Shown: piece after piece, positions 1 through 13,070 of the stretch
Numbering within the stretch: the first letter of the stretch is position 1
How the letters are laid out: each line of letters begins with the position of its first letter
DNA from: Welwitschia mirabilis
Taxonomy: Eukaryota > Gnetophyta > Gnetopsida > Welwitschiales
Length of the DNA: 64,000 nt
Reading direction: 5' to 3'
NCBI GenBank assembly: GCA_051453625.1
Contig: JBOZIK010000001.1
Span: 229,000,615-229,064,614 of the forward strand
Notes under the pieces: generated by a model
Database searches by the model: none
The model's input: the letters and a program-made list of their open reading frames with translations, nothing else
Told to the model about the DNA's origin: nothing
Made by a program: the position numbers and the translations under genes

Positions 1-1085
1 AAACCATATCGATAATATGAGTAAAAAGCTTATTTAAAAAGACTAGTAAGTCTTTGATAGTTGAAGATTAATAAAGATTCAAGTTCAAGAATTCCTTAGC
101 TTTAAGCTTTTAAGGTCCAAGCTCTACAAGAAAGTGAATGAAAGAAAGAGAGAGAAGGGAATGCACTTGTATGAAAAAATGGATAGTATGTCCTCTTTAT
201 AAGAGAAGAAAAGATCTCTATATATAGACAAACAAAGGCACATATCTCAAGATCATAAGATCACATGATTTAGCATTGATAAATGGGACGGGTAATGAGT
301 AAAATTATAGTATAAAAAGAGGTCATATTTATAACTCATGCATATAATTAGGATGAGTAATATTCTTACTTTAAATATTAAGGTTAGTTACATGCATCAT
401 TTTCTCATGCTAGCTCCTTCTTAATCCTTCGTAGGATTATTAGTAAGTTTAATTCATTCAAGACATGTATCAAAAAGCTAAATGTACAAAACTCAAAATT
501 GTCATATGGTATAATGATATAAACTCTTCAATTTCAATGAATAAAATAATAAGTATGCTATGAACCAAGTGCCTTACACATCTTAAGAAAATAAATGTCA
601 TGGTAAAGTAGATCTACTCATTCATCATTTTTGATTCAAGGTAAAAGTGCATGTAATTATTCACATGCTTGTTTATTTCATAACACATAAAATCTATCAA
701 TTACATAATACAAGAAATAAACTTTCTATTCATAATTTAGTATACCTATCACATTTACCAAAAATTTAAATGAGTAAATAAGAAATAAAATATATTATTA
801 TGCTCTCTTAAAGTTTTTAATTTATTAGTTTTATGATGTGATTTTAATTCTTTATATAATGGGATTATCTAATTTTAAATGTTTAGATAGATTTCCTCAA
901 AAAAATGTTTTAAAAGTAATTTTTATTATTTTCATAGTAAATTATAAAGATTATAAACTAAGGATAATTTAAAATGACATCTTATTTTGATAGGGAATTT
1001 AAATAAAGATAATGGATCATTTAGCCAAAGGCTTAATATACTTAATATTTAAGTAAATAAGGTTTACAAAATATGGAATATGACA
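1..1085 (-). repeat. Right part of a long gypsy LTR (copy 0)
   Basis: This stretch matches 5,575-6,664 and 12,940-14,035 along its whole length, in the same order and orientation, with many substitutions. Shared landmarks are the GA-rich block near 135-160, the stretch ending in the TATATATAG-like motif near 220, and the terminal AAGGTTTACAAAATATG run. The copies stop matching just after TGACA/TGATA, which puts the LTR edge at 1085. Read on the minus strand it starts TGTCATATTCC, preceded by a purine-rich tract, so it behaves as the 3' LTR of the element whose interior is 1,086-3,029. Its other end lies outside the window. Confidence 0.7.
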
Positions 1086-1104
1086 TTCTACACCACTTAG
1101 ACTA
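1086..1104 (-). other. Decayed polypurine tract
   Basis: Read on the minus strand, the bases next to the LTR edge are TAAGTGGTGTAGAA followed directly by TGTCATATT. This is what a worn polypurine tract looks like just upstream of a 3' LTR. It supports a minus-strand element with its 3' LTR at 1-1085. Two pyrimidines interrupt the purine run, so it is judged from position as much as from sequence. Confidence 0.45.
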
Positions 1105-1329
1105 ATTTTCTCCTAGAAATCAAGACACATAAACAGTTAAAGAGCACCTAACTACATATTATGAGATTCAAAAAGATTTGGGTATTAACTTTTTACAATT
1201 TATGAATGCTCTATTTTACATTAACCAATTCATATTCAAAACAATGTCATATTTTTCTTAAGTTAATAACAATTGGTTCTATATTATAATCTCTCCCACT
1301 TATGGATAAAGTACAATTTTGTTCTACTA

Positions 1330-1990
1330 TCTTTGCCTTTTCTATAGCCTCTACTAGAGTCTTCAGCTAAAATATGGATACTTTGGTAGTAATGAAAGGA
1401 AAAGTTTATCAATAAAGAGATTTTCTTTAGCTTCTTTATCTAGATGCATATGTGATACATATATTAATAATTTTACAAATTTACACTCACATGCCATGAT
1501 AACATTATAAGCTTGTCTTAGATTGTAGAATTATGTAACCTTTTAGTGAATATAAAACTTGGTGATGTATCTATCCTTAAAATGCACTCAAGTTCTTTCC
1601 ATGAAATTTCTAGATCTTCTAATTTGATCATTTCTATTTTTTACTATAGATTAGATTTTTCTTGTAACATATAAATAGCTAAAAAAACCTTTTCATATTC
1701 ATCACATCCTAAGGTACCTATAACCTTTTCAACATTACTTAGCCATGCTTCTACTTTGAAAGGATCTAAACCTCCTACAAACTTTAGTGATTTAGCTTAA
1801 TAAACATTTAAATTAATTTTCTCATACCCAATTCCTTAGGTTGATTAATACCATTGTTTACTTATGGGTTTTGACCTTGATTTACTATATGTGATAGGAA
1901 ATACATAAAGGTGATCATCAATGCTTCTAAATTAACGCTGAATAAGGGTTGATTTCCATTACTAGGTTATTAAGGTTTTTTATAAATTCT
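1330..1990 (-). pseudogene. Ty3/gypsy gag fragment (decayed)
   Basis: On the minus strand, the stretch near 1,800-1,680 reads as a retrotransposon gag domain: it contains GLDPFKVEAWLSNVEK followed by a GCDEYEKV-like block, the usual opening of the Ty3 gag (Retrotrans_gag) fold, with the DPF..EAWL and C..E.KV positions kept. Further on, KLEDLEISWKELE matches the W..F region of the same domain. Stops and frameshifts break it throughout, and CpG is almost absent. Gag proteins form the particle that packages element RNA. No protease, reverse transcriptase or integrase follows before the 3' LTR at 1,085, so this interior appears to carry gag alone. Assignment to gypsy is fairly sure; the exact limits are not. 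Confidence 0.7.
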
Positions 1991-3010
1991 CTTAACATTG
2001 ATTACTTGATGTAACTAACTTGACCTTAAGGTTTAACTGATGATAAGAAAGCATCTCAAAAAAGGGGAAATTTTCATAATATTATATTTGAAAATAGGAT
2101 ACATGTTATTAAAGGTTAAAATTAGAAATATTTTTATAACCTTAGGAAGGAAATGATTATCATTATGATGCAATAAGTCCTTATTTATATCTTAAATTAC
2201 ATAATCAAGTTTATCCCCTTTCTTTATTTTCAATAGATAAGATTTATAAGTTATGAATATGGGTTTTTACTTTAAAGTTATGTGATCATATAATTTAAGA
2301 TGAGTTACCTCATTGGATATTTAATATTTTCAAGGGTATCTATTTATAAGGAATTATTTATCTATTTATATTTTTTTGTGAAAGATTAAGCTCTTTAAAG
2401 AATCATATAAGGTCATTATCCTAAATTTTTAAGATTATTGGAATTTTTCTAACTGATTATCATCTATAAGGTAATAGAGTCTTTAATGACTTGCATTCAC
2501 CATCCTTTTTGATTTGTTTAGGGATTTAGAATTATTATAAACATGATTAGCATAATAATCATCTAGGGGTTGGGATTATAGTTAACCTGATGAATCCTTT
2601 GGAACTATCACAAACATAATCAACTTCTAGGATTATTAAGGTGCTAAGATTATTATTAGTGTAATCTTTATAATTATAGAAATTAACATAAATGTAATTT
2701 GGTATATATTTAGAGAGTAGAAAAATTATAGGAATAATGGAATTCATAACTATTAGAATATATAATTAAATTCATGCTTATCTAGGAGTTAAATTTATTT
2801 TGGAATGTGGTATAATTAAGAATATTACTAATCTTACTCATGGTTTTTGATTATTAGGAATATAACTAATTTTATAGCTAGTAGAATTAAGGTTGTTATG
2901 GTTACAACTAACTTTATGATTATTAAGAAAAAAGTTTTTAAAAATGTAATTGGATTTATATTCTTATAAATTTATAAGTGCTTAACATAAGTATTACTTA
3001 AGTTAATTTA
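1991..3010 (-). other. Leader (5' untranslated) region of the gag-only gypsy element
   Basis: This is AT-rich sequence between the primer site and gag, full of degenerate GATTATTA-like short repeats around 2,520-2,950. I see no protein signal on either strand; the 62-codon reading frame at 2559-2747 on the minus strand is low-complexity and looks like chance. It is best read as the leader of the minus-strand element. Confidence 0.4.
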
Positions 3011-3024
3011 GAGCTTTGATACCA
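3011..3024 (-). other. Primer-binding site, initiator Met tRNA type
   Basis: The minus strand reads TGGTATCAAAGCTC. This matches the usual plant LTR-element primer site for initiator methionine tRNA (TGGTATCAGAGC) with one change. It starts 5 bases inside the LTR edge at 3030. It fixes the orientation of the element as minus and marks 3,030 as the inner end of the 5' LTR. Confidence 0.7.
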
Positions 3025-3029
3025 ATCTA

Positions 3030-6000
3030 TGACATCCTCTCTTTTCTTATTTTAATTAAGAACTTATTTTTTTCTTTTCTTCCCTTCCTTGATTTTTTAA
3101 TATTATTACCTAATAGATACAATAAAACCTAGGACCAAATTATACTTACTCCTATATTAGACTTTCTATATTATAAGAATAGAAATCATATTAACATTTT
3201 ATATTTATCCATAATTAATTTCTAAATTATTTTAGTTTACAAACAATAGTAATATCATAAGTTTGTATCCTCCATTTTGTTCTTATTTTTCATCACACAA
3301 AAGATATCTTATGAATAGTTGAGGATGTAAACTTATTATCAACATACATGAATAAGTTTTAGTAATAATACCTAACCAATATAATAGTAGGTTCCAACTC
3401 TAATTAATTGCATTTTAATTTAATATTTGACCAAATTCTAGACATGAGCTAGTTTTAGTTTACGTTCTAAGCTATATAAACATAGTTGGGATCAACTCTA
3501 TAGGATTTCACTGCATCTCAATATACCTCCAATATAGACTATAGGTGATAGGTGAGGTGGATGTATGCTTACAAATAACCCCTGCTTCCTTGAAGCATCG
3601 TTAGATAGTGCAACATGTTCTATTGATGCCAAGGGCTTGAGATATTAAGTTGAAGTAAGTTCATACATGGGTAGAATAGGAGAGTGGTAATTAAATCTAC
3701 TTCTATAAGGGTATTATAAAAAAAATTTAATGCAATCCACATTGATGATAATATTGAATTGTAGGGATGAACATTATTCGAATTATCTTTATTTAGTTAT
3801 ATTTGATGAATACATCTCATAAATACATGTAAACAATTCTAACAATATGTATATTTAACGAATTATTTACCTAGTTATAATAATTTTATTTACCATTTAT
3901 TTTATTTTATAGAAACAACCATAAAATAAAAGAAAGCATACAAGAACATTTCTATATTCAAGATTATAATAATAAAAATCTTGATAAAGGAAATATTCTT
4001 CTTTTTTATATCTAAATGAAAGAAATATTCTTTTTTCTATTAATAATAATAAAAATATTCAAAATGTATCAGATAACATCTTAATAATGTACTTAAAACA
4101 TACCTAAAACTATGTTAATCCTAAAAACATTCTTCCATGCTCATATGACAATCTCCATGGATTATTGTAAAGAAGATTAAAAAAAAAAGTATAACTTAAG
4201 CATAATTGTTAAGATATAAATATTTATCCAATATTTATATGTCTATATTATAAGTAAATTAAAAAAATAATAAGCTAGAAAATACTTATGTTACTTAAAC
4301 TGCTAAGGTAAAAACTCTCTTACATGCATGCATATTCAAAGTAAGCTAAAGAAAAAGGGTAAAAGAGATATTCCTATAAATAAATACCATTTATAGATAA
4401 TTTAATATAAATTTGCCAATATTAATGTAAATTTATTAATAAAAACATATTTTTTATACTTAATTTCTTTATAAAAGTTTGTGTAATAATTTTTATATAA
4501 TTTTAAACATTAGTTATAACATTTTTGGGCTCTAAAAAATATCATAGATAAAAATTAATAATTAATTAATTATGAAGCAAAAAAGTAAATTATAGTAGTT
4601 TTTTCAAAACTAGATACATAATAAGATTTTTAGAGTCTAACTTAAACTATCTTGAAATTCTAAGAATATTACTTTTAAGGTTATCACTTAAGGTTAAAAA
4701 CTGTTAAATTTTCTAAAATTACAGTCCTACTACACTACACTAAAATAACTATAACTTTTAAAATACTTTGAGTTTTTAAATGATTCAATATTTTTTGAGA
4801 ATCTTATTCAATTTCTTACAATGTAATATACTCAGGCTTGTAGACATTTCAATGGATAGGTATAGATATGTAAATTACTTACTTATTGTTTTCTAACATA
4901 TTTTAACAAATAATTTTTTTCAAACTAATTATCCATTAAAAAAATTACTATTTTTATGTTTTTAGATTTATAACACAATCATAGACTTATAAAAAACATT
5001 CACTAATTTATACCTATGAATTAATAAAACATGATGTTTTTATCCTATGCCTCTATTCAAGAAATTTAATTTTTGCCATAATAAAAATACGATAAAGTTT
5101 CTATAACTACTTAAGTAATAAGTTAGATTAGTAAAATAATGGACATAATAAGTAATTACTTATAAAATATCTTAACTAAGTTACTAATTAAAATTCTTGT
5201 TAAAAAGATCAAATCAATTTAAAAAAACTATTTACTGTGAGCCTTGGGATTTCCATATACAATTACCAACCTAAAGAGATTTTTGAGGATCAGACTTTAC
5301 CCCTAATAAGATGGTCCTAATGCTTAATAGATTAAAAAAATATAACATTAAAATAAAAATGGGTACCAAAATCTATTATTATTATTGTTTAATAGTAAAT
5401 CCTCTAGGCACTTAGCCATAATCATCCATTAGAATCTCCATCCTTAAGAGACCCCTCATATCTTACTATAATGTCTTAATGAAAGCCAATGAGAGAGAAT
5501 AATATTTTATAACATAATTTCATAAAAATAATAAATAATTTCCTAATGTAATATCACATCATAATCATAGAAAAATAGATTATATAGATAATAAGAGTGA
5601 AAATCTTACTTTGGAAGATTAGTAAGACCTTGATAGTTAAAGATTAATGGAGATCCAAGTTCAAGAGTTTCTTAACTCCAGGCTTCCAAGCTCTAATCTC
5701 CATAAGTAAGAGAATGAAAGAAAGAGAGAAAGGGAGGGAGAGAAGGAGCGAGGAGGGGGGGCGGGGAGGNNNNNNNNNNAGAGAGAGAGAGAGAGAGAAG
5801 AAATGCACTTTTATTAAAAAAAAGAAAAATATCTTTTCTTATAAGAGAGAAATGATCTCTATATATAGATAAACAAAAGCACATACCTCAAAATCACAAG
5901 ATCACATGATTTAGCACTAATAACTGGGATGAGTAATAAGTGATATTGGAGTATGAAAAAGAGATCATATTTATAACTCATGCATCTAACTAGGTAAGTA

Positions 6001-6664
6001 TCTTCTTGATTTAATTAGTAAGTTTAATTACATGCATCATTTCCTAATGCTAATTCTTTTTAATCCTTCATATGTTCATGAGTAAGTTTAATTCATCCAA
6101 GACATGCATCAAAAGAATAAATGCATAAATATCAAAATTGTCATATGGAATAATGAGACAAACTCTTCAATTCCAATGAATTAAAAAAGGAGTATGTTAT
6201 GAACCAAATTCTCTTACACATCTCAAGAACATAAAAGTCATGGTAGAGTAAATCTACTCATCTATCATTCTTAGTTATAGGCAAGAGTGCATATACCTAT
6301 TAAAATACTCATTTATTTCAAAATGTGTAAATTTTATTAATCACATAATACAAGAAAGAAAATATTTATTCATAATATAATGTACCTATCACATTTACCA
6401 AGAATCTAAATGAGTAAATAAGGTGTAAAATATATTATTATGTCCTTTTAAAATTTTCAATTTATTAGTTTTATCATATCATTTTAATTTTTTATATAAT
6501 GTGATTATCTAATTTTAAATGTTTTGATATATTTTCTCATAAAAGCCTTTTAACATAAATTTGATCATTTTCATGGTAAATCTTAAAAATTACAAACTAA
6601 GATTAATTTAAATTAACATCTTATTTTGATAGGGAATTGAAATAAGTATAATTAATCATTTGAC
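3030..6664 (-). repeat. Long gypsy LTR (copy 1), cut by a gap
   Basis: The left edge begins TGACATCC next to the primer site. The right part matches copy 0 (1-1085), and 3,440-6,664 matches copy 2 (about 10,440-13,976). By comparison with copy 2 about 60 more bases should lie in the gap that starts at 6,665, giving an LTR of roughly 3.7 kb, long for any plant element. It includes a GA microsatellite interrupted by a 10-N gap (5,770-5,779). Copy 0 and copy 1 are clearly diverged, so the insertion is old. Confidence 0.7.
5715..5800. repeat. GA-rich microsatellite with internal 10-N gap
   Basis: GA and GGGA runs surround ten Ns at 5,770-5,779. The same position in the LTR is short in copy 0 (about 140-160) and a long pure GA run in copy 2 (13,071-13,128), so the repeat changed length between LTR copies. 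The gap probably reflects failure to assemble through it. Confidence 0.8.
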
Positions 6665-6764
6665 NNNNNNNNNNNNNNNNNNNNNNNNNNNNNNNNNNNN
6701 NNNNNNNNNNNNNNNNNNNNNNNNNNNNNNNNNNNNNNNNNNNNNNNNNNNNNNNNNNNNNNNN
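6665..6764. other. Assembly gap, 100 N
   Basis: A gap of exactly 100 Ns, the conventional unknown-length size. It separates the end of the long LTR from a copia fragment. Unlike the other 100-N gaps in the window, its two edges are not repeats of each other, so real sequence, including the LTR end and the upstream copia coding region, is probably missing here. Confidence 0.9.
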
Positions 6765-7745
6765 AAGGATTTTTATTTTAATTTATGTGGATGATAATAT
6801 TTTTACTGGCAATGATGATAGATTAATAGAAAAACTTACAAGTGATATGATAAAGGAATTTAAGATGACTGATCTTGAACATCTTTTATATTATTTGGGC
6901 ATACAAATAAGGAAATCATTGGAAGGTACTTCCTTGAATCAATTCAAGTATGCTTCAGATAGGCTACATAGATTTTAAATGCATAAATGCAAATCCATTT
7001 CTACTCTTATAAGAATAAATGAAAAATTATACAAAGATATAGAGGATGATCTAGTTAATGAGCATTTTTATCATTGCATGATTGATAGTCTTATGTATTT
7101 AACAACTACTCATCCAGATATTCAATTTTCTATTAGCTTATTATCCAGACTTATGAATAGGCCTAAGTATCACCATCTAATAGTAGTAAAAAGAGTATTG
7201 AAGTATGTAAAAGGCACTTTATAACATAACTTATTTTATGACTCTAATGAGAAGAAGTAATTGTTTGGGTAGGTAGTTGTCGATTGATAGGATCATTAGA
7301 TGATAGAAAGAGCACTTCAGGTTTTGTAATCATGATGGCAAAGAGTTTGTTTTCCTAGTGTAGTAAAAAACAATCAGTTATGGCTTTGTCAATAGCAGAA
7401 GCAAAATACATGGTTGCACATCTTGCATCATAACAAATTGTCTGATTAGAAAGGTTGTTTGGTGAATTTACAATTCCAATTGAAAAGCCGATTCTTCTTT
7501 TTTGTGATTGTATGTTAGCCATAGCCATTTCCAAGAATCCTATTTAATGCAATAACAAAGCATATAGATATAAAGTTTTATTTCATAAGAGGATTGGCTG
7601 AAAATGGGTTATTAGTTATCACTTTTTGTAATCTAATAAGCAGCTTATAGATTTCTTCACCAAGCCCCTTGATAAATAAAAATTTATTACTTTAAGGGAG
7701 AAATTGAATATTCTTAACATTGCAGTTAAGGGAGAGTATGGATGG
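6765..7745 (+). pseudogene. Ty1/copia reverse transcriptase and RNase H fragment
   Basis: The plus strand begins inside the reverse transcriptase: the catalytic YVDD box at about 6,784-6,795 is intact and is followed by IFTGND, then EFKMTDLEHLLYYLGI, CKSISTL, and DSLMYLTTTHPDIQF near 7,082-7,130, all standard copia RT blocks in order. A stop at 6976-6978 and later frameshifts break it. RNase H follows: DDRKSTSGFV near 7,300-7,326, an ALSIAEAKYM block near 7,384, a KNPI block near 7,533, and a DFFTKPL tail near 7,650. The N-terminal pol and gag are lost to the gap. The element copied RNA into DNA when it was active; this copy cannot. Confidence 0.85.
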
Positions 7746-10424
7746 TAGATTACATCCAAGACTCATGTAAAAGATATACTACACTTTTATAAAATGTGGT
7801 CATTTTTTTCTTAGATGTTGCTCTTACAGGAATAAAGTATCCCCACCAATGTTGAGGGAAAGATTGAGAGCTCCATTTTAACATTATAGCATGCCATTGT
7901 TGGTCATATTTTTAGTTAATAGGTTGTACTTGGTGACCTAACCCACCTTTGCAAATGTGGTTGCTAAGTCAAGTGATTCAACTCACGTGTACATAGTTGA
8001 TCCTATGCACCCCACTCTTTTTTTCCTCGAAAACCCAAAAGGGTAAGGTGGTTTTTTTAGAGACATCATCTAGTAAAAACTGACAATGGTATTAGGTAAG
8101 TATGTTTGGGTAATCTTGGCAAACAATTCAAAATAAGCCCAAATTCACTCCTTCATTTGTTAAGTGGTTAAAATGAACTTGGTTGGATTTATTCAATATG
8201 TCATTATTGTATTAAATCAACAACATTGAAAGAGCCTTCTTCATTAGAAAATTTTTATTTATACTACTTCAAAGTTTATGTTTATGCTTTACTTCATCCT
8301 CTACCAATGACTTATATATGATTATAAGAGAGATGCTACTAGAAATAGATACTACTTGGTTGAAAACTATTAAACCTATATTTCATAAAGCGTGCATTGA
8401 AGAGTGGTCAATTATGTTCATCCATTAAATAAGGCTTGAAAAACATAGTTACCCTATTTTCCCCTCAAAAAGTTTATTTTAGGTAATCTTCAAACTAATC
8501 ATAGATTTTTATCATAAGTTGATGTATCAGATGCATTTAGTAGATTAAAATTAAAAAAATGGGGTGCTTATATTTATTGTAAAAGGAAAAAAAGGTGGCT
8601 CAACATTTTTCAAATGCAAATATAAAAATTGTTAAATGACTTATAAAGGAATGTAAATAAGACAACCAACTCTAAAACATTTACAGATAGTTGTCTTATC
8701 TTGCAAAAGCTCTTTCTATTATTATTGTTACTAGCAAGTCCAACAAACTGGTACATCAAATTATTAAGGTTCACATCAAAAGCATGCATAAGATTTTGGA
8801 AAGCTAGTGAAATGTTTTAAGAAAAGCTGAGAAAGAAAAAATGTTGCAGCTATCCTTCATATCACTTATTCTTTTCCATGTCATTCTAAATTTGAATTAT
8901 CATTTTAACACTCCTCAACCTACTTTATGTTGTATACATGAGCTACTGTTCATAAAATTTGAAGACATAGGAATAATGACATGGCTATGATGAGTTGTGA
9001 ATGTTTCACAAATTAAGATGTTGCTACTAACTCAACAAGATGTAAGGAACTATCATCAAAAGATGATATTAATAGTAAATTTCTATTTTAAACTAGTAAT
9101 CTTTAGCATCTCCTCTTTTCTCTCCCTAGTTACAACCATTTTGTATATGTAATTCCATAATCCTACAACTCTGTTTTACTTTCTATCTCTTTCCAGCCTT
9201 AAAAAACTCCTCTTCTCTTTGTATGCCTTCCCTTAACTAACTACTAAATGCTTTTGCCTTATATAACTTTTCCAGCAGTCTTTCTTGTTCTTAAAAATTA
9301 CTTATATGTGTTGAATTATTTTTAAACAACAAAGAAGATCGTCAAAATAATAGAGATAAGGAAAAAACATAAAAGCAAAAGAAAGAAGAAATTTCTTAAA
9401 AGTAAAGGTTTTCGTTGGTAAAGGATGCAATTGATTTTGACAGTTCTTATTGCTATGATGGTTTTTTAAGGGCATTGATTCATACCCTTGACACCTTCCA
9501 TTCCAATGCTTTGCAAAAGCAAATTAAATTCCTGAATAATTGATAGTATTAAGACTAAATAATAAAGGTTTTGCTTTTTAAGAAACAGAGGAGGAAGAAC
9601 ATCAAATCTACATTTCATGATAGTACATCAGATTTTCATTTCATAGAGAAGGAAGAACATCAAATCTACATTTCATGATAAAACATCAGATCTACATTTC
9701 ACAAAGGAGGAAGAACATTATATCTGCATTTCACGGCAACCAAATAGGTCATTGTTTATCAAACGTTTAAGGCAGAAAGTTAAATATACTTTGATAGCAT
9801 ACTAGGTTTATTAATTGAATAAATGATTTTTGAGTATCTCTCTATGAATAATTTAGTTTTTATTATTGTTTCAAATCTTCTCTGATGATGACCACTTAGT
9901 GAATCGTATGAACAATGTGTATTCTTCATTATCAGTTTTAATAATTGTGATCAGTCCCTTTCAACAAGTAATTTCATATAACAATAACAGATTTGAATTC
10001 TAAATTGTATTAGACTCTTGTAATCATTTTCTATATAGAGAAATATTAGTTTTCAGAGAATTTCATGTTTCAAATTTCTTTAAAATAATATTTTGATGAT
10101 GTTAGAGTCTACCATTGGAAATAGGCTTAAATGACTATAATTGTCAAATGAAAATGATTTGATATAGTGATATGACATTTAATTGCCTGTGGGTGTCCCT
10201 TTCAAAAGTTGTTTTTCAAGTAAATTTCAAAGAATATTTTATGAATTACAATAGTTACTTTTAATAAAGATTTAAAGTGCCATTTTTAATTTTGTCACTT
10301 ACAGAGGTCTTTGATAGTAAAACAGTCCACTTCATATTTTGAAATTACATCATTGTGTAGGTTATTTTGCTGTCCATTATTATGAGGTCAAATTCTTAAT
10401 CTTTAGAAATTTCCATTAATAGCA
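7746..10424. other. Unassigned AT-rich sequence after the copia fragment
   Basis: The first few hundred bases after the RNase H tail are probably the 3' end and LTR of the copia fragment; AGTTAAGGGAGAGTATGG at 7,726-7,743 resembles a polypurine tract next to an LTR start. I found no partner LTR in the window. Beyond about 8,300 I see no protein domain, RNA gene or element end that I can support, apart from the short tandem repeat at 9,590-9,737. Confidence 0.35.
9590..9737. repeat. Minisatellite, period about 56-60 bp, 2.5 copies
   Basis: The unit GGAAGAACATCAAATCTAC starts near 9,591, 9,650 and, in a worn form, 9,707. Each unit itself contains two half-copies of ACATCARATCTACATTTCA, so the array grew from a shorter unit of about 30 bp. 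No coding role is visible. Confidence 0.75.
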
Positions 10425-10554
10425 TTCCAACTCTATATCTGTCCATTCTTTGAATATGAGTTAGTTTTTCTTTAATTTTTAAACTATACAAACATTGCTA
10501 GGCTCAACTCTATAGGCTTATACTTCACCCCAATATTCTTCTAATACATGTTAC

Positions 10555-10853
10555 CATTATTGAAAGACTCTCCGGTTCACAGCGAGCACTCTCCTAGTCT
10601 CAAGTTTTTTAAACTTGTGAGTTAGGTGAGCAAAAACTTACTGAATCTAAGTCAGCTCTCAATACTCATGAGTTTCCATGAGTCTTGCCAAGTCTTGGTG
10701 AGCTTTGGTAAGTCTCGATGAGAATGTATATGAAACTCTCGAGTGACTCTTTTTAACTATAGTGTCTATGCCAAGTTGGCTCCTGAGTTAAGCCAAGTCA
10801 CAACATTTTTCCCCTAGCTGAGTTAGGTGGCGAGTCTGAGTCTTACAATAATG
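10555..10853. mobile_element. MITE-like insertion in LTR copy 2
   Basis: LTR copies 1 and 2 align on both sides, but copy 2 has 299 extra bases here. The ends are inverted repeats: the left begins CATTATTGAAAGACTC and the reverse complement of the right begins CATTATTGTAAGACTC, one mismatch in 16. The flanks CATGTTAC and CATGTAGT agree at 6 of 8 positions, suggesting a worn 8-bp target duplication as made by hAT-type transposases. The interior is richer in GC and rich in AGTCTTGG/GAGTC words, and codes for nothing visible. It is therefore a non-autonomous DNA transposon moved by an element elsewhere. Confidence 0.6.
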
Positions 10854-13070
10854 CATGTAGTAGATAGTATATGAGATGAATGCATGCTTACAAATGACCC
10901 TCGCTTCCTTGAAACATTTTTAGATGGTGAAACATTATCTATCAGTGCCAAGAGCTCGAGATATTAAGTTGAAGTAAGTTCATACATAGGTAGGATATGA
11001 GAATAGTGATCAAATCTACTTCCAAAAGGATATTTAAAAAAATGTAATGAAATCTACCTTGGTGATAAAATCCAAGTATGGAAATGAACATTAATAGGAT
11101 TATATTGATTTAGTCTCATTCGATGAATACACCACACAAATTCATGTATAAAATTCTAACTAATATGGATATTTAATAAATTATTTACATAGTTATAATA
11201 ATTCTAATCATAACTAGGTTTATTTTATAGAAATAATTATAAAATATAAAACAAACATGCTAGAACAGATCTATATTCAAGATTACAATAATGAAAATCT
11301 AAATAAAGGAAATATGCTTTTATTTTCTTTTTTTTAATAATAATAAAAAAATATTCAAAATGTGTTAAATCATATCTTAATAATACACTTAAAAACATTA
11401 ATCTATACCTAGAGTTATACTAATCCTAAATGCATTCTTCTATGCTCACATGATAATCTCCATGGATTGGTATAATGAAGATAAACAAAAAAATGTATAG
11501 CTCAAACATGATTATTAAGATATAATACTTTATCCAAGACTCAAATGGTTATATAATAAGTTAAAAATAAATAATAAATTTAGGACAATTCATGTTACTT
11601 AAACTATGAATATGAAAACCCATACAAGCACGCATATTCAAAGTAAGATAAAAGAAAAAAGGTAAAAGAGATATTTTTCCTGATAAATATTATTTTTAAG
11701 AAATGTAACTTAAGGCTACTGATGGCAACTTATTTTATATATTTAAATTACTTATATAATTTTATTTAATAATTTTTTATAATTTAAAATATTAATTATA
11801 ATTTTTTAGGCTCTTAGGAGACATCATAATCAAAAATTAATAATTAATTAATTATGAAGAAAAAAAATTACAATAGTTTCTCATAAACCAGGCTCATAAT
11901 AGGATCATTAAAACCTAACTTAATCTATCATGAAATTCTGAAAATATTATTTCTAAGATCATGGTTTAAGGCTAAAAACTATCAAATTTTTTAAAATTGT
12001 AATCTTACTACACTACACTAAAAGAAGCATAACTTTCAAAATACTTTGAGTTTTTAAATGATTCAAGATGTTTTAGAAAGCTTATTTAATTTCCTATAAC
12101 TTAGGATGTTCAAGTTTGTAGATATTTTAATAGAGGTACATAAATGTAAATTACGTGCTTACAGTTTTTTGCATTTATTTTCTAACATTTTTTAACAATA
12201 AATTTTTTAAAAATAATTACCCATCAGAAAAATTAGTATTTTTATATTTTCACATTTATGACATAGTATTAGACTTATAAAAAACTTTCAATAATTTATA
12301 CCTACTAATTAATAAGATATGGTGTTTTTATCCTATGCGTCTATTTTAGAAATTAAATTTTTACCATAACAAAAATACGATAAAGTATTTACAACTAGTT
12401 AAATAGTAACTTATATCATTAAAATAATGGATATACTAAATAGTTACTTATAGAAAGAAAAATCAATTATAGAAAGAAAAATCAAATCAATTCAGAAAGA
12501 ACTGTTTACTATATGCCTTGAGATTTTCCAGGGAAGAGTACTAGCCTAAAGAGATTTTTTAGGATTAAACTTTGCCTCTAATAATAGGTCCTAATGCATA
12601 GTATATTAAAAAAATATAATACTAAAATAAACATGGGTACCCATATGGGAGGTTTTTCTAGAGTATGGCACGAGAGCCATATATTGTGACACCGTGCTTC
12701 ACATATGAAGCCTTGTCTCTCTCATTTTGTTTTGTTATAGTGAATCCCATGCTAACTTATTCATAATTAGTCATTAGTAATACTTCATCACCAAGCACAA
12801 GAGACCTCTCATGTCTCACTATAACATCTTGGTGGGAGGAAATGGAAGGGAATAATATTTTACAACATAATTTCATGAAATCGGTAAATAATTTTATAAT
12901 AAAATATAACATTATTCCAATAGAAAAAGAAATCCTATGGATAATATGAGTAAAGAACTTACTTGGTAAGGTTAGTAAGACCTTAATAGTAGAATATTAA
13001 TAAAGATCTAAGCTCAAGATTTTCTTAGCTCCAAGCTTCCAAGCTTCAAGCTCCATAAGCAAAAGAATGT

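Noticed and set aside
5715-5800. A regulatory GAGA element
   Set aside because: The GA tract varies greatly in length between the three LTR copies and is broken by a gap; a microsatellite explains it.
9590-9737. A CRISPR-like array
   Set aside because: Only 2.5 units, no unique spacers of constant size, and the host is a plant nuclear genome.
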